Shown here: positions 54,923 to 63,480 of the stretch, one piece after another
How the letters are laid out: every line of letters begins with the position of its first letter
Position numbering within the stretch: the first letter of the stretch is position 1
Origin: Microcoleus vaginatus WJT46-NPBG5
Lineage (GTDB): Bacteria; Cyanobacteriota; Cyanobacteriia; Cyanobacteriales; Oscillatoriaceae
DNA length: 64,000 bases
Assembly: GCA_019359355.1 (NCBI GenBank)
Contig: JAHHHM010000024.1
Location: forward strand, 1 to 64,000
Direction: 5' to 3'
Program-made: the position numbers and the translations under genes
The notes under the pieces: model-generated
Told to the model about the DNA's origin: nothing
Seen by the model: the letters and a program-made list of their open reading frames with translations, nothing else
Database searches by the model: none

Positions 54923-55779
54923 CTGTACATTATATCCCGTTCATCTTCATCAAATGTATCGCGCAAGTATTTTGATTTCCAGAGAATCTTTTTAATTTCA
55001 GCCTGCCACTCATTCCAAAACTTCAATAAAGACTTGTGCTGATTAAAGCTATCATTTCCCTTACTGTATTTGTCCCAGATACCACAAAGAGTCATCAATT
55101 CATAACAGGAAATGTTGCACTTAATGCCAGTCTCCCACATATTTCCTCTGTACTTATGCTGAGAATATTCGAAGCGGGGCGATAAAATGGTTTGGATATC
55201 GTCACCTTTTTTGGCACCAGCCAATTTAAGCATGAGCGTTTCCGTTTCCTCCTCCGCTTCTTCCCAGCGCTCTGTTACAAGTAAAGTTACAAGCCGAGTA
55301 AATTTGGGGCCATACTGGGAGCGCGCTAAAACTTGTTTTGCTAGAGGTTCTTCGCTGTTCTCGAGCAACGATAAAGCAATTTCTCCCTGAGATATTCTTG
55401 TATTGAGCGATTGAATCATCAACTCAGCTTCTTCCCAACGCTCTGTTAAGAGTAACGAGACCAGCCGAGCATATTTGGGTTCACGCTTGTATTGCGCTAA
55501 AAATTGTTTTGCTTGAGGTTCTTTGCTATTCTCGAGCAACGATAAAGCAATTTCCTCCAGATAGGTTTCACTATCGAGCGATTGAATTATGAGATACAGA
55601 CCTTCTTGCCCGTAATTTATCGCCTCTTTAAGTGCGGCAATTTTTTGATTGATATACCCATTCGCCAACCGGCTTTTAACGCCTTCAATTCCTCCCAAAA
55701 CAGCGGAATTTATCGGCTCTGGGGTGTTCCCGCCCAGCACTGCTTCACCGTCTTTAGGTTGATTTTGATTCTCTGCCAT
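54901..55779 (-). CDS. HEAT-like protein with GUN4-like C-terminal domain (paralogue 2)
   Basis: The 292-residue paralogue shares the first ~40 residues of the WD40 protein (MAENQNQPKDGEAVLGG, IEGVKSRL) and has two to three HEAT-like units (EIALSLLENSEEPLAKQVL). It ends in a GUN4-like domain (FTRLVTLLVTERWEEAEEET, LMTLCGIWDKYSKGNDSFNQ) without the WD40 propeller. The ATG at 55779 follows AAGGAAGG; the upstream ATG at 55803 is in frame. It is probably transcribed with the two flanking paralogues, although each has its own near-identical leader. Confidence 0.65.
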   Translation of the reverse strand: MAENQNQPKDGEAVLGGNTPEPINSAVLGGIEGVKSRLANGYINQKIAALKEAINYGQEGLYLIIQSLDSETYLEEIALSLLENSKEPQAKQFLAQYKREPKYARLVSLLLTERWEEAELMIQSLNTRISQGEIALSLLENSEEPLAKQVLARSQYGPKFTRLVTLLVTERWEEAEEETETLMLKLAGAKKGDDIQTILSPRFEYSQHKYRGNMWETGIKCNISCYELMTLCGIWDKYSKGNDSFNQHKSLLKFWNEWQAEIKKILWKSKYLRDTFDEDERDIMYSMYGGDR

Positions 55780-56013
55780 TGTTGCACCTTCCTTGCTACG
55801 CATCCTTGCACCCTGATGCTAAAGGCTTTCATCCCTCACCGGCAGTCTGCCAGCCTTGAGGATTTTGTTTTAAATTAAGCCCCTCAATTCTATTTAGTAC
55901 TCTCAACAGAGCTTTATATACCGTAGGGTAGGTAATGCCCACCCTAACAATTTACTCACCTAAATTAATGGCTAACTTCAGTTTCAATTTGTTAGCGATC
56001 ACCTCCATACATA
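55662..56013. repeat. 352-bp identical direct repeat, copy 2
   Basis: This copy spans the start of paralogue 2, its leader and the 3' end of paralogue 3. The leader of paralogue 3 (~56877-57000) is a third, diverged copy of the same leader. Confidence 0.85.
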
Positions 56014-56876
56014 TTGTTCATTATATCCCGCTCATCTTCTCTAAATATGTCGTACAAGTATTTTGATTCCCTGTGAATCTTTCTAATTTCAGCTTGCCAC
56101 TCATTCCAAAACTTCAATGAAGACTTGTGCTGATTAAAGCTATCTTTCCCCTTACTGTATTTGTCCCAGAGATCGCAAAGAGTCCGCGAGTCAAGCCAGG
56201 AAATGTTGCACTCAATGCCAGTCTTGCACATCTCTCCTGTGTACTTATGCTGGGAATATTCGGGGCGGGGCGATAAAATGGTTTGGATATCGTCACCTTT
56301 TGTGGCACCAGCCAATTTAAGGATGAGCGTTTCCGTTTCCTCCTCCGCTTCCTCCCACTGCTCTGTTACGAGTAAAGTTACCAGCCGAGCAAATTTGGGG
56401 TCACACTGGGAGCGCGCTAAAACTTGTTTTGCTAGAGGTTCTTCGCTATTCTCGAGCAACGATAAAGCAATGTCTCCTAGATAATATCTTCCCCTATCGA
56501 CGAGCGATTGAATTACCAACTCCGCTTCTTCCCAGCGCTCTGTTAAGAGTAACGATACCAGCCGCGCATATTTGGGGTTATCCTCGTATTTCGCTAAAAA
56601 TTGTTTTGCTTGAGGTTCTTTGTTGTTCTTAAGCAACGATAAAGCAATTTCCTCCAGATATGTTTCACTATCGAGCGATTGAATTATCAGATACAGACCT
56701 TCTTGCCCGTAATTTATCGCCTCTCTAAGTGCGGCAATTTTTTGATTGATATACCCATTCGCCAATCGGCTTTTAACTTCTTCAATTCCTCCCAAAACGT
56801 CAGAATTTACCGGCTCTGAGGTGTTCCCGCCCAGCACTGCTTCACCATCGTTGGGTTGATTTTGATTCTCTGCCAT
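55992..56876 (-). CDS. HEAT-like protein with GUN4-like C-terminal domain (paralogue 3)
   Basis: The 294-residue paralogue has the same N-terminus (MAENQNQPNDGEAVLGG), HEAT-like units (LVSLLLTERWEEAELVIQSL, IALSLLENSEEPLAKQVLAR) and C-terminal GUN4-like domain (LVTLLVTEQWEEAEEET, TLCDLWDKYSKGKDSFNQHK). It is closest to paralogue 2. The ATG at 56876 is chosen; the longer frame starting at 56936 reads through leader sequence. It is first in the presumed three-gene run. Confidence 0.65.
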   Translation of the reverse strand: MAENQNQPNDGEAVLGGNTSEPVNSDVLGGIEEVKSRLANGYINQKIAALREAINYGQEGLYLIIQSLDSETYLEEIALSLLKNNKEPQAKQFLAKYEDNPKYARLVSLLLTERWEEAELVIQSLVDRGRYYLGDIALSLLENSEEPLAKQVLARSQCDPKFARLVTLLVTEQWEEAEEETETLILKLAGATKGDDIQTILSPRPEYSQHKYTGEMCKTGIECNISWLDSRTLCDLWDKYSKGKDSFNQHKSSLKFWNEWQAEIRKIHRESKYLYDIFREDERDIMNNMYGGDR

Positions 56877-57060
56877 TGTTGCACCTTCCTTGCTCCACAT
56901 CTTTGCACGCTGATGCTGAAGGTTTGAATCCTTCACCGGCAGCGTGCCACCCTTGAGGGTTTTGTTTTAAATTAAGCCCCTCAATTCTATTTAGTGATTT
57001 TAGAAGCGCCCTAAGTTGTAAAACTTCTTTACATCTAAACAAATAAACGCAGATTTCTAC

Positions 57061-57076
57061 ATCTGCGTTTATCTGG
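57061..57076 (+). repeat. ATCTGCGTTTATCTG intergenic repeat fragment
   Basis: This short copy of the family at 43626 and 48364 has a reverse CGCAGATTT fragment just upstream (~57050). It sits between the paralogue cluster and the NO reductase gene. Confidence 0.5.
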
Positions 57077-57096
57077 GATTTAAAATCAGGAAACGT

Positions 57097-59409
57097 TTAT
57101 CGTTCAACCGGCTTTAATTCTGCCGGCTGATTTGTCGTCTGAACTGGAAAGCGAAAGATCGCATAAACAGCTTGAACTGTAAACACAAACATCGTCATTG
57201 CACCGATGGCAAAAAGGATATCGCCTGGAATTCGTAACCACACAGTCCAGCGCATCCACGGACTGCCAATCACTTCAGCACTGCGGGCGAACCAAGTACC
57301 ATGATTAATCGATACAGCAAGCTGATAGAAACCATTGGGAATTAAGCCAAAAATTAGCATTCCCACTAAGCCGCCGTTAATCGACCAGAAAGAGAAGCGT
57401 AGCAGCTTTTCATTCCAAGCCCTTTCGGGTACAAATTCCCGCAGCGAAAACAGCATCAAAGCCAGTGCTAAGCAGCCATATACGCCAAATAAGGCAGAAT
57501 GTGCGTGAATGGGTGTAGTGTTTAAACCTTGGGAATAGTACAGAACAATCGGTGGATTAATTAAGAATCCAAAGACGCCGGCACCGACTAAATTCCAAAA
57601 ACAAGTTGCGATAAAAAACCGCAAGGGCCAACGATAAAATCCTTCGGCTTCTTGAGAAAGTTTTAAAGTCTTTAACACTTCAAACCCAATTAATGTTAAC
57701 GGCACCACTTCTAACGCAGAAAAGACTGAACCGATTGCCGCAATGAAAGAGGGAGTTCCCGAAAAATACAGATGGTGCAACGTTCCAATTACCCCACTTC
57801 CTAAATATAAAAGTGTGGTTAGATATGTGGCACGCAAAGCCGAAGATTTCTTGAGGAAACCCAACTCGCTGCACAGATAGGCAATCACAACCGTGGCAAA
57901 TACTTCAAAGAAACCTTCAACCCATAGATGAATCACCCACCATCGCCAATATTCGGCAATGCTCAAAGACGTGTGATTGCTATAGGCTAAACCGACTGAA
58001 TAAAAGAGGGGAATTGTAATTGCGCTATAGAGGAAAAAGTGACTCAAGCCGGTAGGACTTTTTTCTTTGAGGAGTGCCGGCTTAAAGGCGCGGTACAGCA
58101 GCCACAGCCAGAAAACCATGCCACCTATAAGGAGGATTTGCCAAACTCGCCCTAACTCGATGTATTCATAGCCTTGGTGTCCCCAGAGAAAGCTATTTTT
58201 AACATCGAGAATGCCAGTAATGGCACTCCAAGTTCCGATCATGGAACCGACAACAATTGCAGTTAAGGCAATTAATAAAACGCTATTTCCTAGCGCTTGA
58301 TATTTGGGTTCGTTATTGCCAAAACGCGGCGCAAAATACAAACCGGCTGCTAACCAGCAAGTTGCAATCCAAAAAATTCCAAGTTGCAAGTGCCAGGTAC
58401 GGGAGGCGGCATAGGGAAGGAATTTATTCAGGGGAATTCCGTAAAAACCTTCGGCTTCTACGGCATAGTGTGCGGTGAACATTCCCATCAAAATTTGCAC
58501 TAAAAATAGTGCCATCGCTACGCCAAAAAACAGGGAGGTTACTTTTTGGCTCGGTGTGGGAATTCGCACTGCTGGACGTGCCGGCACCGGCTGCAATTCA
58601 TCGGCCTCTTCTTGAGCGAGGTAGATGAATAAAAACACCCCAATCCCTGCAATTAGCACGATAACGGATACAATTGACCAAATGATAAATTGTCCAGGTG
58701 CTTGATTGCCAACTAAGTTATCATGGGGCCAATTTGCTGTGTAAGAAAAGGGTGCATTCGGGCGATTTGCTACTGCTGCCCAAGCTGTCCAAGTAAAGAA
58801 GGCTGTGACGTTATGAATTTGGGTTTCGTCTTTAAACCAACCATTCGGAATTGAGTGAATGGGAGAGCCGTGAGACAACAGTTCGTGATAGTCTGAAAAG
58901 ACTTGTTTTAATCCTTGAGTTTGGGCGTTAGTCAGGATTAATTCGTGAGTTTGAGACTCGTACCGATTGGTTTTAAACTCTTCGCTGACTTGCGCTTCCA
59001 AACCGGCTCTTTCTCGTGCCGGCAAGGCTTCTAAATCTGCTTGGGAAAACTTACTATCGCCATTGTATAAAACGCCTGCTGTTGCTAATCCCCAGCGGTG
59101 GAGAACATCAGCCGACCAGTCAGGGGCTAAATAGCTTCCGTGCCCCCAAACGCTGCCAATATGCTGCCCGCCACGCGCTAAATAAGTTTCTTGTCCGGAT
59201 TGTATTTCTTTCTGAGTTAGAACAATTTCTTGCTGCGGAGAACGTACAGTTTCTGGCACAGGTGGCGCGTTTTTCCAGATAATCGCACCGGCTATCAACA
59301 AAACTGTAAAGGTTGCGATGCAAATTAATACCAGCCACGCGGGAAGACTGAGTTGACGCTTTTTGGGAACGCCTGTAGTGCCGGCATCAACTAATGTGGA
59401 ATTGGCCAT
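57097..59409 (-). CDS. norB: Quinol-dependent nitric oxide reductase (qNOR)
   Basis: The 770-residue membrane protein reduces two NO to N2O with electrons from quinol. The qNOR-specific N-terminal extension fused to the catalytic subunit is visible (QETYLARGGQHIGSVWGHGS, YLAPDWSADVLHRWG). About 14 TM helices follow, with heme- and iron-ligand regions SRTWHLQLGIFWIATCW, LWVEGFFEVFATVVIAYL, GTLHHLYFSGTP and IHAHSALFGVYG. The length is typical of NorZ-type enzymes. The ATG at 59409 has GGAGG eight bases upstream. It probably detoxifies NO. PTOX and three further genes on the same strand lie upstream. Confidence 0.93.
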   Translation of the reverse strand: MANSTLVDAGTTGVPKKRQLSLPAWLVLICIATFTVLLIAGAIIWKNAPPVPETVRSPQQEIVLTQKEIQSGQETYLARGGQHIGSVWGHGSYLAPDWSADVLHRWGLATAGVLYNGDSKFSQADLEALPARERAGLEAQVSEEFKTNRYESQTHELILTNAQTQGLKQVFSDYHELLSHGSPIHSIPNGWFKDETQIHNVTAFFTWTAWAAVANRPNAPFSYTANWPHDNLVGNQAPGQFIIWSIVSVIVLIAGIGVFLFIYLAQEEADELQPVPARPAVRIPTPSQKVTSLFFGVAMALFLVQILMGMFTAHYAVEAEGFYGIPLNKFLPYAASRTWHLQLGIFWIATCWLAAGLYFAPRFGNNEPKYQALGNSVLLIALTAIVVGSMIGTWSAITGILDVKNSFLWGHQGYEYIELGRVWQILLIGGMVFWLWLLYRAFKPALLKEKSPTGLSHFFLYSAITIPLFYSVGLAYSNHTSLSIAEYWRWWVIHLWVEGFFEVFATVVIAYLCSELGFLKKSSALRATYLTTLLYLGSGVIGTLHHLYFSGTPSFIAAIGSVFSALEVVPLTLIGFEVLKTLKLSQEAEGFYRWPLRFFIATCFWNLVGAGVFGFLINPPIVLYYSQGLNTTPIHAHSALFGVYGCLALALMLFSLREFVPERAWNEKLLRFSFWSINGGLVGMLIFGLIPNGFYQLAVSINHGTWFARSAEVIGSPWMRWTVWLRIPGDILFAIGAMTMFVFTVQAVYAIFRFPVQTTNQPAELKPVER

Positions 59410-59813
59410 AGCCAAACCTCCAAAAAATACTGGATTAGTCTTTAAGTTTCGTTAAATGGTTGCTGATTTTACAGACAGCTTTTGATCACGCTAAAACAAT
59501 TTGTAGCGCTTTCACAAGGATTTGCGCGACTTACCAGCATTTCTTAAGCTTTTTCTAACACTTGTAGGTAATTAATAAATGCTGAGCTTGCTAGTACCGA
59601 ACGCGGCTTTAGTGGTCAAAAAAGAAACCAACAACGTCACACAAACTCCATGATTGGCAAACAGCGTCGGCTACGAGTAAGCTTAAAAATTAGATTGAGA
59701 AACGCTGTGAATAAAGGAGTGTATGGTTAATAAATCAGTTGCTGGTTGAGTCAACAAAAATCAATTTTTAGCTTTGAAAGCAAGGAATTTTCCTTGACCG
59801 AGGCAAACAATAA
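59410..59813. other. qNOR promoter region
   Basis: The 404-bp gap between PTOX and qNOR genes contains the operator-like site TACGAGTAAGCTTAAA (59672-59687). No ORF is present and no strong terminator for PTOX was seen. Confidence 0.45.
59672..59687. promoter_or_regulatory. GAGNWAGCTYA operator-like site 1
   Basis: TACGAGTAAGCTTAAA is one of four similar sites in this cluster (others at 61292, 61756 and 62605), about 265 bp upstream of the qNOR start. It is the most degenerate copy. Confidence 0.4.
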
Positions 59814-60557
59814 TTACTGCATTTTTACCGGCTCTTTTTCAACGGCTTCTTCCTCTAAAGTCTCTTCATTGCTTTCAATTTTGGCTTTGCTTGCTTCAGC
59901 TAGTGCCATTTTATCGGGGCTGTGAGGACTCTTGAAATTCGCTCTGGCATCTTCTTTTTGGCACGCAACCATTGTTTTAACGTGTTCCATTTCATCATCT
60001 CGAATGGCAACAAACACGTCATAAAGGGTCTCAATATTTGGGCGGCGTTCCTCTGGGGTGCGAGTTGTTTGGAATTCATCAAACATATAAAGGTCGCCAT
60101 TTCTGTAGTAGCTGAGAGCAATTTTGGGCGGATTTTGCGTTTTTAGTTCATCCCCATGCTCTTTGAGAAGCTCATCGTAGGTATGGTAAGCGTGTTCTTC
60201 CACCAGTTGCATAAAGTGATAAGCAGAGCGTGGTGAAAGGATGTAAACAAAAACAATAATCCAGTAGTAAACCAAAGCGCCGGCATGGGCAATAAAGCGA
60301 TCAATCCAATATTTGTTTCCCCCCAACTCTTCACTAATGAGCAGGTGATGGAGTTCGTTCCAAGACTCAGCAAAATGAACTTTAAGCCAGTCTGCCTTAC
60401 GCCACCACCCCATCGTTTCGTAGAGGTGAAGGACTGAAGTATAGGCAAAGTAGGGAACCCGCGCCACGGTTTCTAAAACAAAAAACCGGGGATAGCGGCG
60501 ATTGCGATAAAAGGTGTTCAGAATCCACTCTAAAACATTGACAAGAAGACGAATCAT
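59814..60557 (-). CDS. ptox: Plastid terminal oxidase/alternative oxidase (PTOX)
   Basis: This diiron quinol oxidase (plastoquinol to water) of the AOX family has 247 residues. The iron ligands are seen in FVLETVARVPYF (Glu), HFAESWNELHHLL (Glu, His), QLVEEHAYHTYDELL (Glu) and AIRDDEMEHVKTM (Glu, His). It is a monotopic membrane protein whose hydrophobic helices near residues 90-112 bind the membrane surface. The C-terminus is Glu/Lys-rich. It relieves over-reduction of the plastoquinone pool. Its gene lies between the qNOR gene and an unknown gene, all on the same strand. The ATG at 60557 is used. Confidence 0.93.
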   Translation of the reverse strand: MIRLLVNVLEWILNTFYRNRRYPRFFVLETVARVPYFAYTSVLHLYETMGWWRKADWLKVHFAESWNELHHLLISEELGGNKYWIDRFIAHAGALVYYWIIVFVYILSPRSAYHFMQLVEEHAYHTYDELLKEHGDELKTQNPPKIALSYYRNGDLYMFDEFQTTRTPEERRPNIETLYDVFVAIRDDEMEHVKTMVACQKEDARANFKSPHSPDKMALAEASKAKIESNEETLEEEAVEKEPVKMQ

Positions 60558-60666
60558 TTCTCATTTCTCCTATGAAAAGTTGTCAAATTGATTCTTGAAA
60601 GTAGATTGCAACCTTAATTTAGTTAGGATACCAATCGAAGGGAAATCTTACTTCTCTCTAAAGAAA

Positions 60667-60688
60667 GGGGACTGTTGAGTTAGTCCCC
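60667..60688 (-). terminator. Terminator of the unknown gene at 60.75 kb
   Basis: On the minus strand GGGGACT and AGTCCCC form a 7-bp stem with an 8-nt loop, followed by TTTCTTT. Confidence 0.7.
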
Positions 60689-60750
60689 AACCATTAGGGG
60701 TAAAAATTCGTAGCTTTAAGAACTGTAGCAGTGGGTAAGTCCTAATGCTT

Positions 60751-61236
60751 TTATGCTTCCACCAGATGAGATCGCTCCTGTTCACGAGCGGCAACAACGA
60801 GAGGCAAGCAAAGCGCAGCGACTGCTTTTTGCCATTTTTGCCGGATTTGCTGGTCTTCTACGCCATCAAATGCCGCCACTAAAGGAGCAACCGAACGCTC
60901 TAATGCCGGCCTTGGAACGGGACGATGCAATTCAACTAAACGAGTTAAACTTTCTTGGTTATTAACAAACCCAATTACCCATTTAGTTGTGTGATCTGGA
61001 CTGTTTGGAACGCGTGCAACTCCTAACTCATTTTTCAACCAATTGTAAAAAGGCGGAAGTCTTTCAGCTAATACACCGGCTGCCGTTGGCAACGTTTCTT
61101 TCAGTGTTTGGACATCTAAGCTGTTTAATACGTCCTTAATTTGCGCTGAGTTGAGAAGATCTGTCAAACTGAGTGCAAGAATTGGTTCTAATTCAGCAGC
61201 AGATAAATTGAGATGTTGGGTAAATACTTCTTGCAT
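60751..61236 (-). CDS. Soluble protein of unknown function in the NO cluster
   Basis: The 161-residue, mostly helical protein has segments TQHLNLSAAELEPILALSL, QTLKETLPTAAGVLAERLP and RPVPRPALERSVAPLVAAFD; no cysteine cluster, heme or DNA-binding motif was recognised. Its single cysteine is in VAALCLPLVV. The ATG at 61236 has AGGA eight bases upstream and is preferred over the GTG just before. Its placement between PTOX and the cupin gene, behind the best copy of the shared operator-like site, suggests a role in NO or redox stress. Confidence 0.65.
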   Translation of the reverse strand: MQEVFTQHLNLSAAELEPILALSLTDLLNSAQIKDVLNSLDVQTLKETLPTAAGVLAERLPPFYNWLKNELGVARVPNSPDHTTKWVIGFVNNQESLTRLVELHRPVPRPALERSVAPLVAAFDGVEDQQIRQKWQKAVAALCLPLVVAAREQERSHLVEA

Positions 61237-61291
61237 CACTTCGTCCTAAGAAACAACTAACTTACTTTACTTTGCCAAATGGCTTGCTGAC

Positions 61292-61307
61292 TATGAGGTA
61301 GCTCATA
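61292..61307. promoter_or_regulatory. GAGNWAGCTYA operator-like site 2
   Basis: TATGAGGTAGCTCATA has perfect 6-bp arms and a 4-bp spacer. It lies 55 bp upstream of the unknown gene at 60.75 kb, in a typical repressor or activator position. Confidence 0.5.
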
Positions 61308-61363
61308 AATTTGAGTTTTAATTTAAAATCCCAAATTTACAAAAGAGTTTCCTCAAGCCTAGG

Positions 61364-61705
61364 TTATGCGGCTTCAGAAAGGGTGAGCAGAAAAGCTAAG
61401 TTTTCTTCGGCTTTTAAAGCATGGAGCGCGTGAGCCGGCATAAAGATAAAAACGCCCGGTTCCAGGTTAATATCTTTGCCTTCTAGATTCAGAATTCCCC
61501 GCCCTTCAATCACATTAACCGTTGCATTCCGAGCGGAAGAATGTTCGGAAATCTCAGTACCGGCAGCTAGGCACAATAGGGTGTACTGACAGTTCTTATC
61601 TTTCACCAGCACTTTACTAAGGACGCCGGCATGAGGATATTCAATTTGCTCTTGCAGTCGAATGATTGAAGATGAGCCGGTTACAGTTGGATTTGTCATG
61701 GTCAT
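61364..61705 (-). CDS. Cupin-domain protein
   Basis: The 113-residue single-domain cupin has motif 1 around LLCLAAGTEISEHSSARNAT (metal-site His and Glu region) and motif 2 near VFIMPAHALHALKAEEN, with GRGILNLEGKDINLEPG between. Such small cupins often bind a metal and sense or modify small molecules. The ATG at 61705 has AGAGG upstream. It follows the methyltransferase gene by 61 bp on the same strand and may be co-transcribed with it. Confidence 0.85.
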   Translation of the reverse strand: MTMTNPTVTGSSSIIRLQEQIEYPHAGVLSKVLVKDKNCQYTLLCLAAGTEISEHSSARNATVNVIEGRGILNLEGKDINLEPGVFIFMPAHALHALKAEENLAFLLTLSEAA

Positions 61706-61755
61706 TTAACCTCTTTAATTGTAGCGGATGCAAAGGTACTGATTTTTATTTCTCA

Positions 61756-61771
61756 AATGAGCAAGCTTACT
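61756..61771. promoter_or_regulatory. GAGNWAGCTYA operator-like site 3
   Basis: AATGAGCAAGCTTACT overlaps the last codons of the methyltransferase gene and sits 50 bp upstream of the cupin start. Confidence 0.4.
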
Positions 61772-62543
61772 CAGCAATTGCACACTGAACGATGTATCCC
61801 AAATCTTGCTGATATTTTTTAAACACGCCACGCATTGCCAGCACTCGCTGCCGAATTTGTGGGTGGGTTAACACATTCCACAGAATTTTAGCGGTACTCA
61901 ACAAGCCTTCATCTTGAATGACTTGCCGCAAATCTAACAATGCCAGCGTCCCGGTTTTTTGCTGCTGAACTTGCAAGCCGGCTGTTGTAAAAGCTGCTTT
62001 CCAGTTCGCTTCAGATAGCGGTGTCGTATTGCTTCGCACAATTTGTGCTAAATCTTGATGAATTTCTGCTTCACGACTTTTGGCAACCATTTCGTGAGAG
62101 AGAAATTTGCCCCCCGGTTTGAGCCGGCTCCGAATTTCCTTCAAAATTTTAGCCTTTCCAGGTGCAGATTGCATCGATAAAATTGCTTCCGCAAAAACCC
62201 AATCAAACTGCTCGGAAATGGCATCTAAATGAAAAATATCTCCCTCAATAATTTCGACTTGCCCTGCTAAGCCGGCAGCCTGAACATTAGCACGGGCGCG
62301 ATCTACACTTTCTGGATTTTTTTCCACACCAACAACCCGAACCCCAAAACGCTGAGCTAGAGCGATCGCACTGTATCCAAAACTAGACGCTAACTCTAAC
62401 ACTGTCTCCCCAGGCTGAAAGTTAGCCCACTGGAATAATTGTTCTGTGGCAGTGCGTCCACCAGGCCGTAAAATAGTTTTGCCGGCGGCTGCCAGTATTT
62501 CATGACCCGATGCTGTTTGGAAATTTAAAGTCGCGTTGCTCAT
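61767..62543 (-). CDS. Class I SAM-dependent methyltransferase
   Basis: The 258-residue enzyme has the Rossmann-type SAM-binding core: motif I VLELASSFGYSAIALAQRFG, acidic end of strand 2 GVEKNPESVDRAR, motif II EIIEGDIFHLDAI, and the post-I segment WVFAEAILSMQSAPGKAKIL. A C-terminal helical region follows (VQQQKTGTLALLDLRQV). The substrate is unknown. The ATG at 62543 has AAGGTG eight bases upstream; the longer GTG start at 62576 is unlikely. It heads the minus-strand cluster that runs through cupin, unknown gene, PTOX and qNOR. Confidence 0.85.
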   Translation of the reverse strand: MSNATLNFQTASGHEILAAAGKTILRPGGRTATEQLFQWANFQPGETVLELASSFGYSAIALAQRFGVRVVGVEKNPESVDRARANVQAAGLAGQVEIIEGDIFHLDAISEQFDWVFAEAILSMQSAPGKAKILKEIRSRLKPGGKFLSHEMVAKSREAEIHQDLAQIVRSNTTPLSEANWKAAFTTAGLQVQQQKTGTLALLDLRQVIQDEGLLSTAKILWNVLTHPQIRQRVLAMRGVFKKYQQDLGYIVQCAIAE

Positions 62544-62604
62544 AGCGTTCACCTTGTTGGAGCCGGTGCTATTCACTACAATGGCAAAAATTTCCGATTC
62601 TGAC

Positions 62605-62620
62605 TTTGAGCTAGCTCATA
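62605..62620. promoter_or_regulatory. GAGNWAGCTYA operator-like site 4
   Basis: TTTGAGCTAGCTCATA contains the perfect palindrome GAGCTAGCTC. It lies 62 bp upstream of the methyltransferase start. Confidence 0.5.
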
Positions 62621-62965
62621 GTTGCCGGCATTGCGATCTTAAATTTATAGAGAACCCTCTCACCTGACTGATAGAAGCCGGTGAAACGAGCAAAGAAGCC
62701 AAAAAGTTTGTTTCTTTTGTGATATTATTTATTTTATAGTAGTGTTCAATCGCTAGCTTTTATTCGCTACAGTATGGAGGCACAAAGCGTTGCTCCCTAC
62801 AATGAGAAGCGGGTAAGATGCCCACACTCCAAATTTACAAAAATTGGCGATGCTCCTGTTTAGATCAATCCCAAACCAAAGCTATATAACTTTCCTAATC
62901 ATCCGCTGTCGATAGCCTCAAACATATAACGGATAAACCCTCGGCAGTTGGTTACATTGGGATTG
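62621..62965. other. Intergenic region upstream of the NO cluster
   Basis: About 345 bp with no ORF. Around 62773-62806 there is an imperfect inverted repeat (GTATGGAGGCA with TTGCTCCCTAC) like a degenerate repeat element. The rest is AT-rich. Confidence 0.35.
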
Positions 62966-63400
62966 TTAGTCCTCTGGTAGCCAGTCTTCATCTAATACTA
63001 ATCCCCAAGAATATGGACACTCTTCTGGAAACACTGAAATATTCAGAGTCGTTTGTTTAGCTGCTTGGCGACGCGCGCGTTGGTAACTCTCTTCAAGTTG
63101 CTGCGCGGGATAGTCTCTGAGACTGGGACTATCTTCAATAGCTAATTCAATTTGAGTACGAGCATCCGTTATAGAATCTAGCCAACTATCTGAGCGACGC
63201 TGAGGTTGATATTGCCACTTGAGCAAATGCAGTAAAAGGCGAGTTAATTGACTGGTAATTCCCCTCCGTTCACTTTTGCCCAAGTCCTCGATCTCCTCAA
63301 TTAGATGCTCTACGTCAATTTCATGCCAGTGACGATCCCGCAATAGCTGGGTTGTTTGATCAATCCACGCATTGAAGTCTGCTAGATATGTTTCTTTCAT
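62966..63400 (-). CDS. DUF29 family protein
   Basis: The 144-residue helical protein has family blocks FNAWIDQTTQLLRDRHWHEI, DVEHLIEEIEDLGKSERRG, SQLTRLLLHLLKWQYQPQRR and CPYSWGLVLDEDWLPED. DUF29 is abundant and often multicopy in cyanobacteria; its function is unknown. The ATG at 63400 is used. It is a single gene between the NO cluster and the cobyrinate gene. Confidence 0.85.
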   Translation of the reverse strand: MKETYLADFNAWIDQTTQLLRDRHWHEIDVEHLIEEIEDLGKSERRGITSQLTRLLLHLLKWQYQPQRRSDSWLDSITDARTQIELAIEDSPSLRDYPAQQLEESYQRARRQAAKQTTLNISVFPEECPYSWGLVLDEDWLPED

Positions 63401-63480
63401 AGCTCAATCTCTAACGCTAACGTTGCATAATTAACCATGTTTATAGCACCTCAATAATAACGCTTTGCTTTAAAGAAAAG

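Noticed and set aside
59520-59560. FNR- or NtcA-type site upstream of qNOR (for example TTGATCACGCTAA)
   Set aside because: Only one half-site fits; no second matching half at proper spacing was found.
60753-60965. Plus-strand 70-codon frame in the NO cluster
   Set aside because: It is antisense to the unknown gene at 60751-61236, which has a good ribosome site and terminator.
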